Origin: an uncultured Clostridia bacterium
GTDB lineage: Bacteria > Bacillota > Clostridia > Oscillospirales > Ruminococcaceae
Direction of reading: 5' to 3'
Assembly (NCBI GenBank): GCA_947625155.1
Contig: CANQNG010000007.1
Coordinates: 39,228 to 103,227, forward strand
Length of the DNA: 64,000 nt
The position numbers and the translations under genes were made by a program. How positions within the stretch are numbered: position 1 is the stretch's first letter; every line of letters starts with the position of its first letter. The notes under the pieces were generated by a model. That model did no database searches. It was not told the origin of the DNA and saw only the letters and a list, made by a program, of their open reading frames with translations. Below are positions 51,321 through 60,479 of this stretch, piece after piece.

Positions 51321-51790
51321 CACTTTGCCTTTTTGAGCAGGGAGACCAGTTCCAGTGCACCCATAGCGCAGTCATAGCCCTTGTTGCCAGCCTTTGTGCC
51401 GGCACGCTCGATCGCCTGCTCAATGGTATCCGTCGTCAGCACCCCGAACATCACCGGAATGCCTGTTTCCAGCGAAACAGCCGCAATGCCTTTGGAAACT
51501 TCATTGCACACGTAGTCATAATGGCTCGTCGAACCCCGGATCACTGCCCCCACGCAGATGACAGCATCATAATGTCCGGAACTTGCCAATTTCTTGGCAA
51601 GCAGCGGGATCTCAAATGCCCCCGGCACCCATGCCAGCGTAATGTCCTCATCTGCTACGCCGTGCCGCACCAGACAATCCTGCGCACCGCCGACCAGCTT
51701 TGTGACGATAAATTCATTGAACCTTGCCGCAACAATGGCGATCTTCAGCCCGCTGCCCTCATAAACGCCCTCTAAAATTTGCATTTTCAT
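51320..51790 (-). CDS. ribH: 6,7-dimethyl-8-ribityllumazine synthase
   Basis: A 156-aa lumazine synthase that condenses the uracil intermediate with dihydroxybutanone phosphate. Visible motifs: [42 protein letters not shown] with the catalytic His, and [28 protein letters not shown] precedes the ATG. Confidence 0.96.
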   Translation of the reverse strand: MKMQILEGVYEGSGLKIAIVAARFNEFIVTKLVGGAQDCLVRHGVADEDITLAWVPGAFEIPLLAKKLASSGHYDAVICVGAVIRGSTSHYDYVCNEVSKGIAAVSLETGIPVMFGVLTTDTIEQAIERAGTKAGNKGYDCAMGALELVSLLKKAK

Positions 51791-52999
51791 TCATCCTTTC
51801 TTGTCTATTGTATGGAGCAGATGCCCCATTTTATCATGCTTTGTCCGGAGATAGAACAGATTCTCCTTCTTTGGCTGTATCTCGATCGGGATACGGCTGA
51901 CGATCTCGATCCCGTATTCCGAAAGGTCGCTGATCTTGTCGGGGTTGTTCGTCATGATCTCCAGCCGGGATGCGCCGAGGTTTTTCAGGATCTGCGCCCC
52001 CTCGCTGTAGTCCCGCAGATCGGGCGCAAACCCAAGCTCCACATTCGCTTCTACCGTATCTCTGCCATGCTCCTGCAGATCATACGCCTTGATCTTGTTG
52101 AGCAAGCCGATACCACGCCCCTCCTGCCGGAGATAGAGCAGGATGCCCCGTTTCCGGTCGGCAATGCGCCGGAGCGCTTCTTCAAGCTGCTGTCCGCAGT
52201 CGCACCGGAACGAACCGAACACATCCCCCGTCAGGCACTCCGAATGCACCCGGCAGAGTACCGGTTCGCCGTCTGCCACATCCCCCATGACCAGAGCCAC
52301 ATGCTCCCGTCCGGTGATGCTGTTCCGGAAACCGTAGATCGTAAAATCGCCGTATTTGGTCGGCAGATGCGCCGAAGAGATGCGCTCCATGAAAATATCC
52401 TGCCGCCGCCGATAGCTTTGCAGGTCCTGTATCGTCACGGTCACAAGGCGGTGTGCCTGTGCGAACCGCAGGAGTTCCGGGGTGCGCATCATCTTGCCGT
52501 CATCCGCCATGATCTCACAGCAAAGCCCGCAGGGCGCAAGCCCCGCAAGGCGCATCAGGTCAACGGTCGCTTCGGTGTGTCCGTTGCGCTCCAGTACGCC
52601 CCCCGGACGGGCTTCGAGCGGAAACATATGCCCCGGCCGGCGGAATTCGGACGGATCGTCGCTCTCCACGCATTTTCGGGCAGTGTAGCCCCGTTCCTCG
52701 GCGGAAATGCCTGTGGTCGTGTCCACATGGTCGATCGATTCCGTGAATGCCGTGCAGTGGTTGTCCGTGTTGTTGGCGACCATCTGGTGAAGTCCCAGTT
52801 TATGGACAAACCCATGGCTCATCGGCATGCAGATCAGCCCTTTCGCATAAGTCGCCATGAAATTGACATTCTCCGTGGTCGCATACTGCGCCGCACAGAT
52901 CAGATCGCCCTCGTTTTCCCGGTCGGGGTCGTCGATGACAAGTATCAGTTTCCCCTGTTTCAGCGCATCGAGCGCTTCGGGGATCGTATTGAGATCCAT
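51791..52999 (-). CDS. ribBA: Bifunctional DHBP synthase / GTP cyclohydrolase II
   Basis: 402 aa. The N-terminal half (RibB) has [16 protein letters not shown] and [14 protein letters not shown] for dihydroxybutanone phosphate synthesis. The C-terminal half (RibA) has the zinc site [15 protein letters not shown] and [14 protein letters not shown] for GTP opening. Both ends of the pathway's two branches are thus in one protein. AAAGGAGG precedes the ATG. Confidence 0.97.
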   Translation of the reverse strand: MDLNTIPEALDALKQGKLILVIDDPDRENEGDLICAAQYATTENVNFMATYAKGLICMPMSHGFVHKLGLHQMVANNTDNHCTAFTESIDHVDTTTGISAEERGYTARKCVESDDPSEFRRPGHMFPLEARPGGVLERNGHTEATVDLMRLAGLAPCGLCCEIMADDGKMMRTPELLRFAQAHRLVTVTIQDLQSYRRRQDIFMERISSAHLPTKYGDFTIYGFRNSITGREHVALVMGDVADGEPVLCRVHSECLTGDVFGSFRCDCGQQLEEALRRIADRKRGILLYLRQEGRGIGLLNKIKAYDLQEHGRDTVEANVELGFAPDLRDYSEGAQILKNLGASRLEIMTNNPDKISDLSEYGIEIVSRIPIEIQPKKENLFYLRTKHDKMGHLLHTIDKKG

Positions 53000-53025
53000 G
53001 AAATGCCTCCTTTGCTATCTGTCTC

Positions 53026-53664
53026 TTACAGAAATCCATGCTCCGCTAAAAAATGCGGCGTGAGTTTGCCACTTTGCTGCGGGGCAAGGAGCTTTTCCAC
53101 ATATTTTGCAAGGATGTCACATTCGATATTGACCGTATCGCCCGGTTTCCGGGAGAGCAGTATCGTCTCCGCAGCCGTGTGCGGAATGATGCTCACCGAA
53201 AACGCCTGCCCCGTGACCGCAGCGACCGTCAGGCTGATACCGTCAAGGGCGACAGAGCCTTTTTCCACGATATAGCGCAATACTTCCGGGGCTGCCGCAA
53301 CAGTCACCCAGACGGCATTGTCCTCCCGGCGCAGGGCTTTCACCGTACCCGTCCCGTCAATATGCCCTGAAACGATATGCCCCCCGAACCGTCCGTTTGC
53401 AGACATGGCACGTTCGAGATCGACCTTGCTGCCGGGGATGAGTTTTCCGAGGTTTGTCCGGCGCATCGTCTCCGGCATGACATCCGCCGAAAAGCTGCTG
53501 CCGTCCGTGCTGCACACCGTCAGGCAAGTGCCATTGACCGCAATGCTGTCCCCGATGTGTACATCCGTCAGGACTTTTACGGCTCCCACCGTCAGCACGC
53601 AGGAAGCCGTGCCCATGCGGATATGCCGCACCGTGCCGACTTCCTCCACGATCCCGGTAAACAT
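53026..53664 (-). CDS. ribE: Riboflavin synthase, alpha subunit
   Basis: A 212-aa protein made of two similar beta-barrel halves, starting MFTGIVEEVGTV, with VNGTCLTV and SGHIDGTG in the first/second barrel joint and VALDGISLTV in the second. It dismutates two lumazines to riboflavin. The start overlaps the ribD stop (TGATG). Confidence 0.96.
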   Translation of the reverse strand: MFTGIVEEVGTVRHIRMGTASCVLTVGAVKVLTDVHIGDSIAVNGTCLTVCSTDGSSFSADVMPETMRRTNLGKLIPGSKVDLERAMSANGRFGGHIVSGHIDGTGTVKALRREDNAVWVTVAAAPEVLRYIVEKGSVALDGISLTVAAVTGQAFSVSIIPHTAAETILLSRKPGDTVNIECDILAKYVEKLLAPQQSGKLTPHFLAEHGFL

Positions 53665-54755
53665 CAGACACCCTCCACGTCAAATTCGAGCAGCACGTCC
53701 TCCCCGTAGCGGGTGATCTCCGGGCGGGTGAGCTTATAGGCATCCTCCACCTGTGAAACGCCTAGCCCGCCGACAGCGGTTTTCGCCGAAATACCGCCGA
53801 AGATCTTCGGGGCGATGTAGACCTGCACACGCTGCACGATCTTTGCCCGGAGTGCGGCTTCATGGAGCGCCGCGCCGCCTTCCAGTAATACGCTGTCGAT
53901 GCCCTCTTTCCCTAAAAACCGCATCAGCACCGTCAGGTCAACGCTCCCGTCCTTTTCGGGCATTTCCAGAATGCGCACGCCTGCCTCCTCCAACACGGCT
54001 GCCCGCCGCTTGTCCGCATGACAGCAGGCGACCCACACGGGGATCTCCTTTGCCGTTTTCACAAGCGTGCAGTCCAGCGGGAGCTGCAAATTCGAGTCGC
54101 AGACGATGCGGACGGGCTGGCTCGGGTCCTCGATGCGGCAATTCAGGGATGGGTCGTCCGCCAGCACCGTGCCGATGCCGACCATGACCGCAGCGCAGCG
54201 CTTGCGGGTCTCGTGGACGTGCCGTCTTGCGGTCTCGCCCGTGATCCAGCGGGACTGCCCCGTGCGGGTCGCTGTCTTGCCATCAGCAGTCATGGCAGCT
54301 TTCAGGATGACATAGGGTGTCCGTTTGGTGATATAGTGGAAGAAGATCCGGTTCAGCCGGTCACATTCCTCTTTCAGGAAACCACGCACGACCGTGATGC
54401 CTGCCTGTTCCAACTGGGCGATCCCCTTTCCGGAGACCAGAGGATTCGGGTCATCCGAACCCACAAAGACCCGTGCGATGCCGGCAGCGATGATCGCTTC
54501 GGTACAGGGCGGCTGTTTGCCCGTATGGCAGCACGGCTCGAGCGTCACGAACAGGTCTGCCCCTGCCGGGCTTTCCGTACAGGCAGCAAGGGCATTGCGC
54601 TCGGCATGGGGCTGCCCGTATGCTGCATGGTATCCCTCACCCAGTATCGCCCCGTTCCGGGCGATGACTGCCCCGACCAGCGGATTGGGGTCTACAAAGC
54701 CGCTTCCCTGCTTTGCAAGGGTAATTGCCCGCCGCATAAGTTCTTCATTTGTCAT
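53664..54755 (-). CDS. ribD: Riboflavin biosynthesis deaminase/reductase
   Basis: 363 aa. The N-terminal deaminase has the zinc motifs HAERNAL and EPCCHTGKQPPC. The C-terminal reductase has KAAMTADGKTATRTG and LLEGGAALHEAAL. It does the second and third steps after GTP opening. The ATG at 54755 lies 7 bases after AGGAGG; the frame upstream lies in the riboswitch terminator. First gene of the operon. Confidence 0.96.
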   Translation of the reverse strand: MTNEELMRRAITLAKQGSGFVDPNPLVGAVIARNGAILGEGYHAAYGQPHAERNALAACTESPAGADLFVTLEPCCHTGKQPPCTEAIIAAGIARVFVGSDDPNPLVSGKGIAQLEQAGITVVRGFLKEECDRLNRIFFHYITKRTPYVILKAAMTADGKTATRTGQSRWITGETARRHVHETRKRCAAVMVGIGTVLADDPSLNCRIEDPSQPVRIVCDSNLQLPLDCTLVKTAKEIPVWVACCHADKRRAAVLEEAGVRILEMPEKDGSVDLTVLMRFLGKEGIDSVLLEGGAALHEAALRAKIVQRVQVYIAPKIFGGISAKTAVGGLGVSQVEDAYKLTRPEITRYGEDVLLEFDVEGV

Positions 54756-54769
54756 ACCAAAACCTCCTG

Positions 54770-54822
54770 CAAACAAAAATACCCCGAAAGACTTCGGGGC
54801 GAGCCCCGAAATGCTTCGGGGC
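54770..54822 (-). terminator. FMN riboswitch expression platform (terminator and second hairpin)
   Basis: On the minus strand two consecutive hairpins with near-identical arms: GCCCCGAAG.../...TTCGGGGC (54803-54822) and CCCCGAAG.../...TTCGGGG (54782-54799), the latter followed by TATTTTTG. The second hairpin is the intrinsic terminator. Confidence 0.85.
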
Positions 54823-54839
54823 GATACATTCAGCAGGAA

Positions 54840-54950
54840 TGTGCTTCTCCCGTCCGGACTTTACCGTCGGTACCGGAATTTCACCGGTTCGACCCTTGCG
54901 GGTTCACGGACTTTTACCGTCGGTTATGGATCTCACATACCCCGAAGAAC
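54840..54950 (-). promoter_or_regulatory. FMN riboswitch (RFN element)
   Basis: The minus-strand RNA has the RFN consensus blocks in order: CGGGGTATGTGAGATCC, ACCGACGGTAAAAGTCC, GAACCCGCAAGGGTCGA, CCGGTGAAATTCCGGTACC, and GACGGTAAAGTCCGGACGGG ending in AGAAG. It lies between a consensus promoter and ribD, so FMN should shut the operon off. Confidence 0.95.
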
Positions 54951-54960
54951 ATCTACCTTT

Positions 54961-54989
54961 ATTATACACCATTCCGCTCCATTTGTCAA
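54961..54989 (-). promoter_or_regulatory. Consensus sigma-A promoter of the rib operon
   Basis: Minus strand TTGACA (54984-54989), 17-base spacer, TATAAT (54961-54966). It is immediately next to repeat copy C. Confidence 0.9.
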
Positions 54990-54990
54990 G

Positions 54991-55064
54991 GCGCAGTGCC
55001 TGCGCTCCCGTGGTGTCGCCCAATGCGCCTACGGCGCAAAGGGCGACTTGCTCGACTGGTAGTA
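54991..55064 (+). repeat. Dispersed structured repeat, module Y, copy C
   Basis: It shares CGCTCCC, CCCAATGC, GCAAAGG, CTTGCTCGACTGGTA with copies A and B. Its hairpin is the most regular: GTCGCCC-AA-TGCGCC-TAC-GGCGCA-AA-GGGCGAC, with both stems perfect. It is not coding. Confidence 0.7.
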
Positions 55065-55075
55065 CAGTTTAGGTT

Positions 55076-55099
55076 GTGGCAAAGGTCGGCTGCTCTCAG
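55076..55099 (+). repeat. Partial fourth copy of the module Y 3' half
   Basis: GGCAAAGGTCGGCT-GCTC matches the right half of copies A and B, 12 bases after copy C. This suggests nested or repeated insertion at this site. The rest of the gap to the carboxypeptidase gene holds only its promoter. Confidence 0.55.
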
Positions 55100-55192
55100 G
55101 TAAGACCAAGGTATTGGACGTGGATATCCTCTGTCTATCCGCTCCCGTAGCAGCTTTACGAAAAATTTACGTCCGATGTGCCGCAAAAAGAC

Positions 55193-55221
55193 TTGTATAT
55201 TTCCGGAAGATGTGCTATAAT
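55193..55221 (+). promoter_or_regulatory. Sigma-A promoter of the carboxypeptidase-purL pair
   Basis: TTGTAT (55193-55198), 17-base spacer, TATAAT (55216-55221). Confidence 0.75.
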
Positions 55222-55298
55222 AGAAGATGCGGCAGGTCTCCTGCCGCAAGACAGACCAGAAACTGGGAAATTCCCGCAAAAGAAACGGAGTGTACCTC

Positions 55299-56429
55299 AT
55301 GAGCAAAAAGAAGAAACAGAAGAACACCGCCCATACCGGGAAACGGGTGCTGGATGTGCTGCTGTCCGTGGCACTGGTAGCAGGTGTTTGCTGCGGCGGC
55401 GTGTATGTTGCTGCCAAGAGCATCCCCATCGAACAGACACCCCTCTCCCCCACAACGGAGATCGAGCTGCCCACCGAAACGATCCCTGCACCGTCAGGTC
55501 CGGTATTTGACAGCACAGATGTGGAAAATTCTGTCGTGTTCAACAGCCCCCTCATCCTTGTCAACAATGATTACCCCTGCCTGAGCGGCGAGGACGGGCT
55601 TGTCAGCCTCTATGAAAAGAAGCTCGAAGCTGACAGCCACAGTTTCTCCGTCAAGGACGACACCGTGCAGGTGCAGGCAGAAATGGCAGATGCCCTCATC
55701 GCTATGCTGAATGATTTTTACGATGCGACCTATGATGATAACATCATCGTCCTCTCCGGCTACCGTTCCAAGGAGCATCAGCAGGAACTGTATGACGAAG
55801 ATCTGGAAACGACAGGACTGGACTATTCCGAACGTGTGTCCAAGCCCGGCTACAGCGAACACCAGACCGGCTGGGGCGTTGACCTGAGCCTGTATGACGG
55901 TTCGGATTATGACGGGACAGGCATCTATGAATGGATCAACGAACACTGCGCAGAATACGGCATCATCCTGCGTTACCCGGAAAACAAGACCGAGATCACC
56001 AATATCCAGTACGAGCCGTGGCATTACCGCTATGTCGGCAAGCCCCATGCTGCCTACATCATGCAGAATGACCTCTGTCTGGAAGAATACATCGACCTGA
56101 TCAAGGAATACCCCTACGAGGGCGAACATCTGACATTCACTGATACGGACGGCAAGACCTATGAGATCTACTATTGTCAGGAGGATGCCGGCTATGACAC
56201 GACCTCTGTGCCGGTGCTGTCCGGGGCAAACTACACGGTGTACGGCAACAATATAGACGGCTTCATCGTGGCAGTGGAGACCGGGGAACAGGCAGTGCCG
56301 GAAACGACAGAAACTGCCGGGGATGCATCTGCAGTGGATCCGGAGGGAGAACCTTCCGGGGAGGATTTTGCCGGAGAAGATCCCGATGCGGATCTTTCCT
56401 CTGATGATCCCGGGGCAGATGCAGAGTAA
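55299..56429 (+). CDS. VanY-like D-Ala-D-Ala carboxypeptidase (M15B)
   Basis: A 376-aa membrane-anchored peptidase: a Lys-rich start, one membrane helix (about 18-40), and an M15B domain with LSGYRSKEHQQELY, SEHQTGWGVDLSL (zinc His and Asp) and YEPWHYRYVG (catalytic Glu and zinc His). A C-terminal extension of about 110 residues follows, ending in an acidic Asp/Glu/Pro tail. It trims the terminal D-Ala of stem peptides. The ATG at 55299 follows ACGGAG. It precedes purL by 34 bases, with no obvious functional link. Confidence 0.9.
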   Translation: MSKKKKQKNTAHTGKRVLDVLLSVALVAGVCCGGVYVAAKSIPIEQTPLSPTTEIELPTETIPAPSGPVFDSTDVENSVVFNSPLILVNNDYPCLSGEDGLVSLYEKKLEADSHSFSVKDDTVQVQAEMADALIAMLNDFYDATYDDNIIVLSGYRSKEHQQELYDEDLETTGLDYSERVSKPGYSEHQTGWGVDLSLYDGSDYDGTGIYEWINEHCAEYGIILRYPENKTEITNIQYEPWHYRYVGKPHAAYIMQNDLCLEEYIDLIKEYPYEGEHLTFTDTDGKTYEIYYCQEDAGYDTTSVPVLSGANYTVYGNNIDGFIVAVETGEQAVPETTETAGDASAVDPEGEPSGEDFAGEDPDADLSSDDPGADAE

Positions 56430-56463
56430 CGGATGAAAAAAATCAAGAGAAGGAGTAGAAGCT

Positions 56464-59400
56464 ATGTCAGTTTTTCGTGTGTATGTCGAGAAAAAACCGC
56501 CCTATGCCGTGGAAGCGCAGTCCGTTTTACAGGATATTCGCACGGCTTTGCGGCTGGATGTGGACGGTCTGCGCATCCTCAACCGCTATGATGCCGACCA
56601 CCTGTCCGAGGCAGACTTCCGTATGGCTGTACCGACCGTGTTCTCCGAGCCGGCTGTCGATGCGGTATATTACGAGCTGCCCCGTCTGAAACAGGGCGAG
56701 CGCATGTTTGCTGTGGAGTTCCTGCCCGGTCAGTACGACCAGCGTGCCGATAGCTGCGAGCAGTGTATCCAGATACTCACCCAGAAAGAACGCTGCCGGG
56801 TGCGCAATGCCCGTATCTACATTGTCTCCGGCAAGCTCAGCGGGGCGGAGTTTGAACGGCTGAAACACTACCTCATCAACCCCGTGGAGAGCCGGGAAGC
56901 CTCCCTCGAAACGTTCCGCACGCTGGACACGGACTATGACATCCCCGAGACTGTGGAAACGCTGGAAGGCTTCATCCGCCTGAATGAAGCGGGGCTGCAT
57001 GCGTTCCTCAAGGAATTCGGACTTGCCATGGATCTGGACGACATCCGCTTCTGTCAGGACTATTTCCGGAACACGGAAAAGCGTGACCCCACCATTACTG
57101 AGATCCGCATGATCGACACCTACTGGAGCGATCACTGCCGGCATACGACATTCCTCACGAATATCCAAAATACCGAGATCCCGTCAGACCACATCCGTGC
57201 CACCTATGAGCAGTACCTTGCCGACCGGAAAGCGCTCGGACGGGAGGACAAGCCCCTGACTCTCATGGATCTGGCAACGATGGGCGCAAGAAAGCTCAAG
57301 GCAGACGGCAAGCTCCCCGATCTGGACGAGAGCGAGGAGATCAATGCCTGCTCCGTCAAGATCAATGTCGATGTGGACGGCAAGGACGAGGACTGGATCC
57401 TGATGTTCAAGAACGAGACACACAACCACCCGACCGAGATCGAACCGTTCGGCGGTGCAGCGACCTGCCTTGGCGGTGCGATCCGTGACCCGCTTTCGGG
57501 GCGTTCCTATGTCTATCAGGCGATGCGTGTGACCGGGGCGGCAAATCCGCTCGTTCCGGTCGAGGACACCATGGCAGGCAAGCTCCCGCAGCGGAAGATC
57601 ACCGTCGGTGCGGCAAACGGCTACAGCGCCTACGGCAACCAGATCGGGCTTGCGACCGGACATGTCGCCGAAGTCTATCACCCCGGCTACGTGGCAAAGC
57701 GGCTGGAGATCGGCGCAGTACTGGGGGCTGCCCCTGCTGCCAACATCCGCCGGGAAAGACCCGTTCCGGGCGATGTGGTGATCCTGCTCGGCGGCAAGAC
57801 CGGACGGGACGGCTGCGGCGGTGCAACGGGTTCTTCCAAATCCCACACGCTCGGCTCTCTCGAAAGCTGCGGTGCAGAGGTGCAGAAGGGCAACCCTGCC
57901 GAAGAGCGCAAGTTACAGCGCCTGTTCCGTGACCCCAAAGTCACTGCCATGATCAAGCGCTGCAATGATTTTGGCGCAGGCGGTGTGTCCGTTGCCATTG
58001 GTGAGCTGACGGACGGGCTTGTCATCGATCTGGGCGCAGTCCCGAAGAAATATGACGGTCTGGACGGCACGGAGATCGCCATTTCCGAGTCGCAGGAGCG
58101 TATGGCTGTTGTTGTGGCAGCCGAAGATGCGGAGCGTTTCATTGCAGAAGCCAGCAAGGAAAATCTACAGGCGACCAAGGTCGCCGATGTAGTCGCCGAA
58201 CCACGCCTGAAAATGGTCTGGAACGGGAATACGATCGTTGACCTGTCCCGTGCGTTCCTCAATTCCAACGGTGCTGCCAAATTCACGGACATCACCGTGG
58301 AAATGCCGGAGGATACCCGGGCAGAAGTACCAGACGACTCCGCAGAGAGCTGGTCCGACATGATGGCAGACCTGAATGTCTGCTCGCAGAAAGGGCTTGT
58401 GGAAAAATTTGACTCGACCATCGGTGCGGGCACGGTGCTGATGCCCTACGGCGGTGCTTACCAGATGACCCCCTCGCAGGCAATGGCTGCCAAGATCCCG
58501 GTGCTGCGGGGCGAGACAGACACCTGCTCCCTGATGGGCTGGGGCTATGACCCGTCTATCAGCGACCACAGCCCCTACCACGGTGCGATGGTGGCAGTCA
58601 TCAGCTCTATTGCCAAGGTCATTGCTGCCGGCGGCAGACGCAGTCAGTGCTGGCTGACGTTCCAAGAATATTTTGAGCGCACCCAAAATGACCCGAAACG
58701 CTGGGGCAAGCCCCTTGCAGCGCTCCTTGGCGCATACAAGGCACAGCTCGAACTGGGCTGCGCTTCTATCGGCGGCAAGGACTCCATGTCAGGAACATTC
58801 GAGCATATCGACGTGCCGCCGACGCTGGTCTCCTTTGCGGTGTCCACGGCAAAGGCACAGCATGTCGTCTCCACGGAATTCAAGGCTGCCGGGGACAAAG
58901 TCATTTTGCTCCAGCCGGAGTATGACGGCTACGGGCTGCCCGATTTCGAGAGCGTGCGCAAGACCTTTGACAAGATGGAACAGATCATTGCGGACGGCAG
59001 GGCAAAGGCTGTCTGGGCAGTCGGGCATGCCGGCGTTGCCGAGGGCATTGCCAAGATGTGCATGGGCAACCGGCTGGGCTTCACGTTCTCCGGCATGCTG
59101 TCGCCGACCGTGCTGTTCACGCCCTGCTACGGTGCATTCATCGTGGAGCTGAACGGCGATGCCGAGCCGGATGAATTGGTCATCGGGCAGACGATCCGGG
59201 AATATAAGATCTACACGCTGGATTATTCTGTTTCTATGGAGAATTTGCAGCGTGTCTGGGAGGAAAAGCTGGAGAGCGTGTTCCCCTGCCGCATCCGCAC
59301 GGCTAACAAGACCTTGGAGGCTTACAGCTTCCAAGCAGAAAGCCGCCCTGTTCCGGCACTGCACTACGCAAAGCCACGGGTGCTGATCCCGGTATTCCCC

Positions 59401-60168
59401 GGTACGAACTGCGAATATGACACGATGCGTGTTTTTGAGCGTGCAGGGGCAGAGGTGGAGACGCTCGTCATCCGCAATCTGTCAGCGGCAGACATCGAGG
59501 ATTCCGTCAAGGCAGCGGCAAAGCTGATCGGCAATGCGCAGATCATCATGCTGCCCGGCGGCTTTTCGGGCGGCGATGAACCGGACGGCAGCGGTAAATT
59601 CATCACCGCTTTCTTCCGGAACCCGGCGGTACGGGATGCGGTCCACGAGCTGCTGCAAAAGCGTGACGGGCTGATGCTGGGTATCTGCAATGGTTTTCAG
59701 GCGCTTGTGAAGCTGGGTCTCGTGCCGTTCGGGGAGATCCGGGATATGACGGATAGCTCGCCCACGCTGACATTCAACACGATCGCACGTCACCAGAGCA
59801 TGATGGTCTGCACACGTATCGCCTCGAACAAGTCCCCGTGGCTCGCAGACAGTCAGCCGGGCGACTTGCACACAGTTGCGATCTCGCACGGAGAGGGGCG
59901 CTTTGTTGCCCCGGAGAGCCTGATCCAGCGCCTTGCGGCAAACGGACAGATCGCTACGCAGTATGTAGACCGCAGCGGCAAGCCGAGCATGGACATCCGC
60001 TATAACCCGAACACTTCCATGTGTGCCATTGAGGGCATCACCTCGCCGGACGGCAGGGTGCTTGGGAAAATGGGACATTCGGAGCGTATCGGCACGAACA
60101 TCTGCAAGAATGTACCCGGTGAGAAAGACCAGCACATCTTTGTGAACGGCGTGAAGTATTTCCAATAA
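56464..60168 (+). CDS. purL: Phosphoribosylformylglycinamidine synthase, single-chain
   Basis: A large (1234-aa) FGAM synthase of purine synthesis, with all three parts in one chain: an N-terminal PurS-like region, the two ATP-binding halves (KNETHNHPTEIEPFGGAATCLGG in part, GGKTGRDGCGGATGSSKS in part, and GGKDSMSG), and a C-terminal glutaminase (PGTNCEYD, nucleophile Cys in GICNGFQ, and SHGEGRFVAP). AAGGAG precedes the ATG. No purine riboswitch is visible. Confidence 0.97.
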   Translation: MSVFRVYVEKKPPYAVEAQSVLQDIRTALRLDVDGLRILNRYDADHLSEADFRMAVPTVFSEPAVDAVYYELPRLKQGERMFAVEFLPGQYDQRADSCEQCIQILTQKERCRVRNARIYIVSGKLSGAEFERLKHYLINPVESREASLETFRTLDTDYDIPETVETLEGFIRLNEAGLHAFLKEFGLAMDLDDIRFCQDYFRNTEKRDPTITEIRMIDTYWSDHCRHTTFLTNIQNTEIPSDHIRATYEQYLADRKALGREDKPLTLMDLATMGARKLKADGKLPDLDESEEINACSVKINVDVDGKDEDWILMFKNETHNHPTEIEPFGGAATCLGGAIRDPLSGRSYVYQAMRVTGAANPLVPVEDTMAGKLPQRKITVGAANGYSAYGNQIGLATGHVAEVYHPGYVAKRLEIGAVLGAAPAANIRRERPVPGDVVILLGGKTGRDGCGGATGSSKSHTLGSLESCGAEVQKGNPAEERKLQRLFRDPKVTAMIKRCNDFGAGGVSVAIGELTDGLVIDLGAVPKKYDGLDGTEIAISESQERMAVVVAAEDAERFIAEASKENLQATKVADVVAEPRLKMVWNGNTIVDLSRAFLNSNGAAKFTDITVEMPEDTRAEVPDDSAESWSDMMADLNVCSQKGLVEKFDSTIGAGTVLMPYGGAYQMTPSQAMAAKIPVLRGETDTCSLMGWGYDPSISDHSPYHGAMVAVISSIAKVIAAGGRRSQCWLTFQEYFERTQNDPKRWGKPLAALLGAYKAQLELGCASIGGKDSMSGTFEHIDVPPTLVSFAVSTAKAQHVVSTEFKAAGDKVILLQPEYDGYGLPDFESVRKTFDKMEQIIADGRAKAVWAVGHAGVAEGIAKMCMGNRLGFTFSGMLSPTVLFTPCYGAFIVELNGDAEPDELVIGQTIREYKIYTLDYSVSMENLQRVWEEKLESVFPCRIRTANKTLEAYSFQAESRPVPALHYAKPRVLIPVFPGTNCEYDTMRVFERAGAEVETLVIRNLSAADIEDSVKAAAKLIGNAQIIMLPGGFSGGDEPDGSGKFITAFFRNPAVRDAVHELLQKRDGLMLGICNGFQALVKLGLVPFGEIRDMTDSSPTLTFNTIARHQSMMVCTRIASNKSPWLADSQPGDLHTVAISHGEGRFVAPESLIQRLAANGQIATQYVDRSGKPSMDIRYNPNTSMCAIEGITSPDGRVLGKMGHSERIGTNICKNVPGEKDQHIFVNGVKYFQ

Positions 60169-60187
60169 ATTTCCAATACACAACAAC

Positions 60188-60221
60188 AGACCCCGTGCGC
60201 TCGTGACGCACGAGGTCTTTT
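60188..60221 (+). terminator. Terminator after purL
   Basis: AGACC and GTGCG pair with CGCAC and GGTCT with small internal mismatches, around CTCGTGA, followed by TTTT. Confidence 0.8.
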
Positions 60222-60237
60222 CGTTCCCGATGAGGGC

Positions 60238-60441
60238 TTATTCTTCTGTCTCGTCTGTCTCGTCCGCATCCTGTTCGTTGTTGTCGGTGTTTTCCTCGTC
60301 TTTGCCGCCTTTGCGGGCTGCAAAAGCACAAACAGCGATCAGCACCAGTGCCGCACCGCCCACGATCACCCAGAGAAAAATATGGGTGTTGTCGTTGGTC
60401 ACGGGATTTTCCGCAAGCATCGTCAAAATTTTCGTCAGCAT
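60238..60441 (-). CDS. Tiny membrane protein with an NPVTN sorting-like motif
   Basis: A 67-aa protein: a short hydrophobic N-terminal stretch, then NPVTNDNTH, a membrane helix (about 20-42), RKGGK, and a very acidic tail. NPXTN plus a helix plus positive charges is the layout of a sortase-B-type sorting signal, but almost no mature protein lies before it and the acidic tail is unusual. GGGGAGG lies 6 bases before the ATG at 60441. It follows thrS by 38 bases on the same strand, so it may share the thrS transcript. Confidence 0.65.
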   Translation of the reverse strand: MLTKILTMLAENPVTNDNTHIFLWVIVGGAALVLIAVCAFAARKGGKDEENTDNNEQDADETDETEE

Positions 60442-60479
60442 GATCTGCCTCCCCTTTCTGTTCACATCCGGAAAATGCC

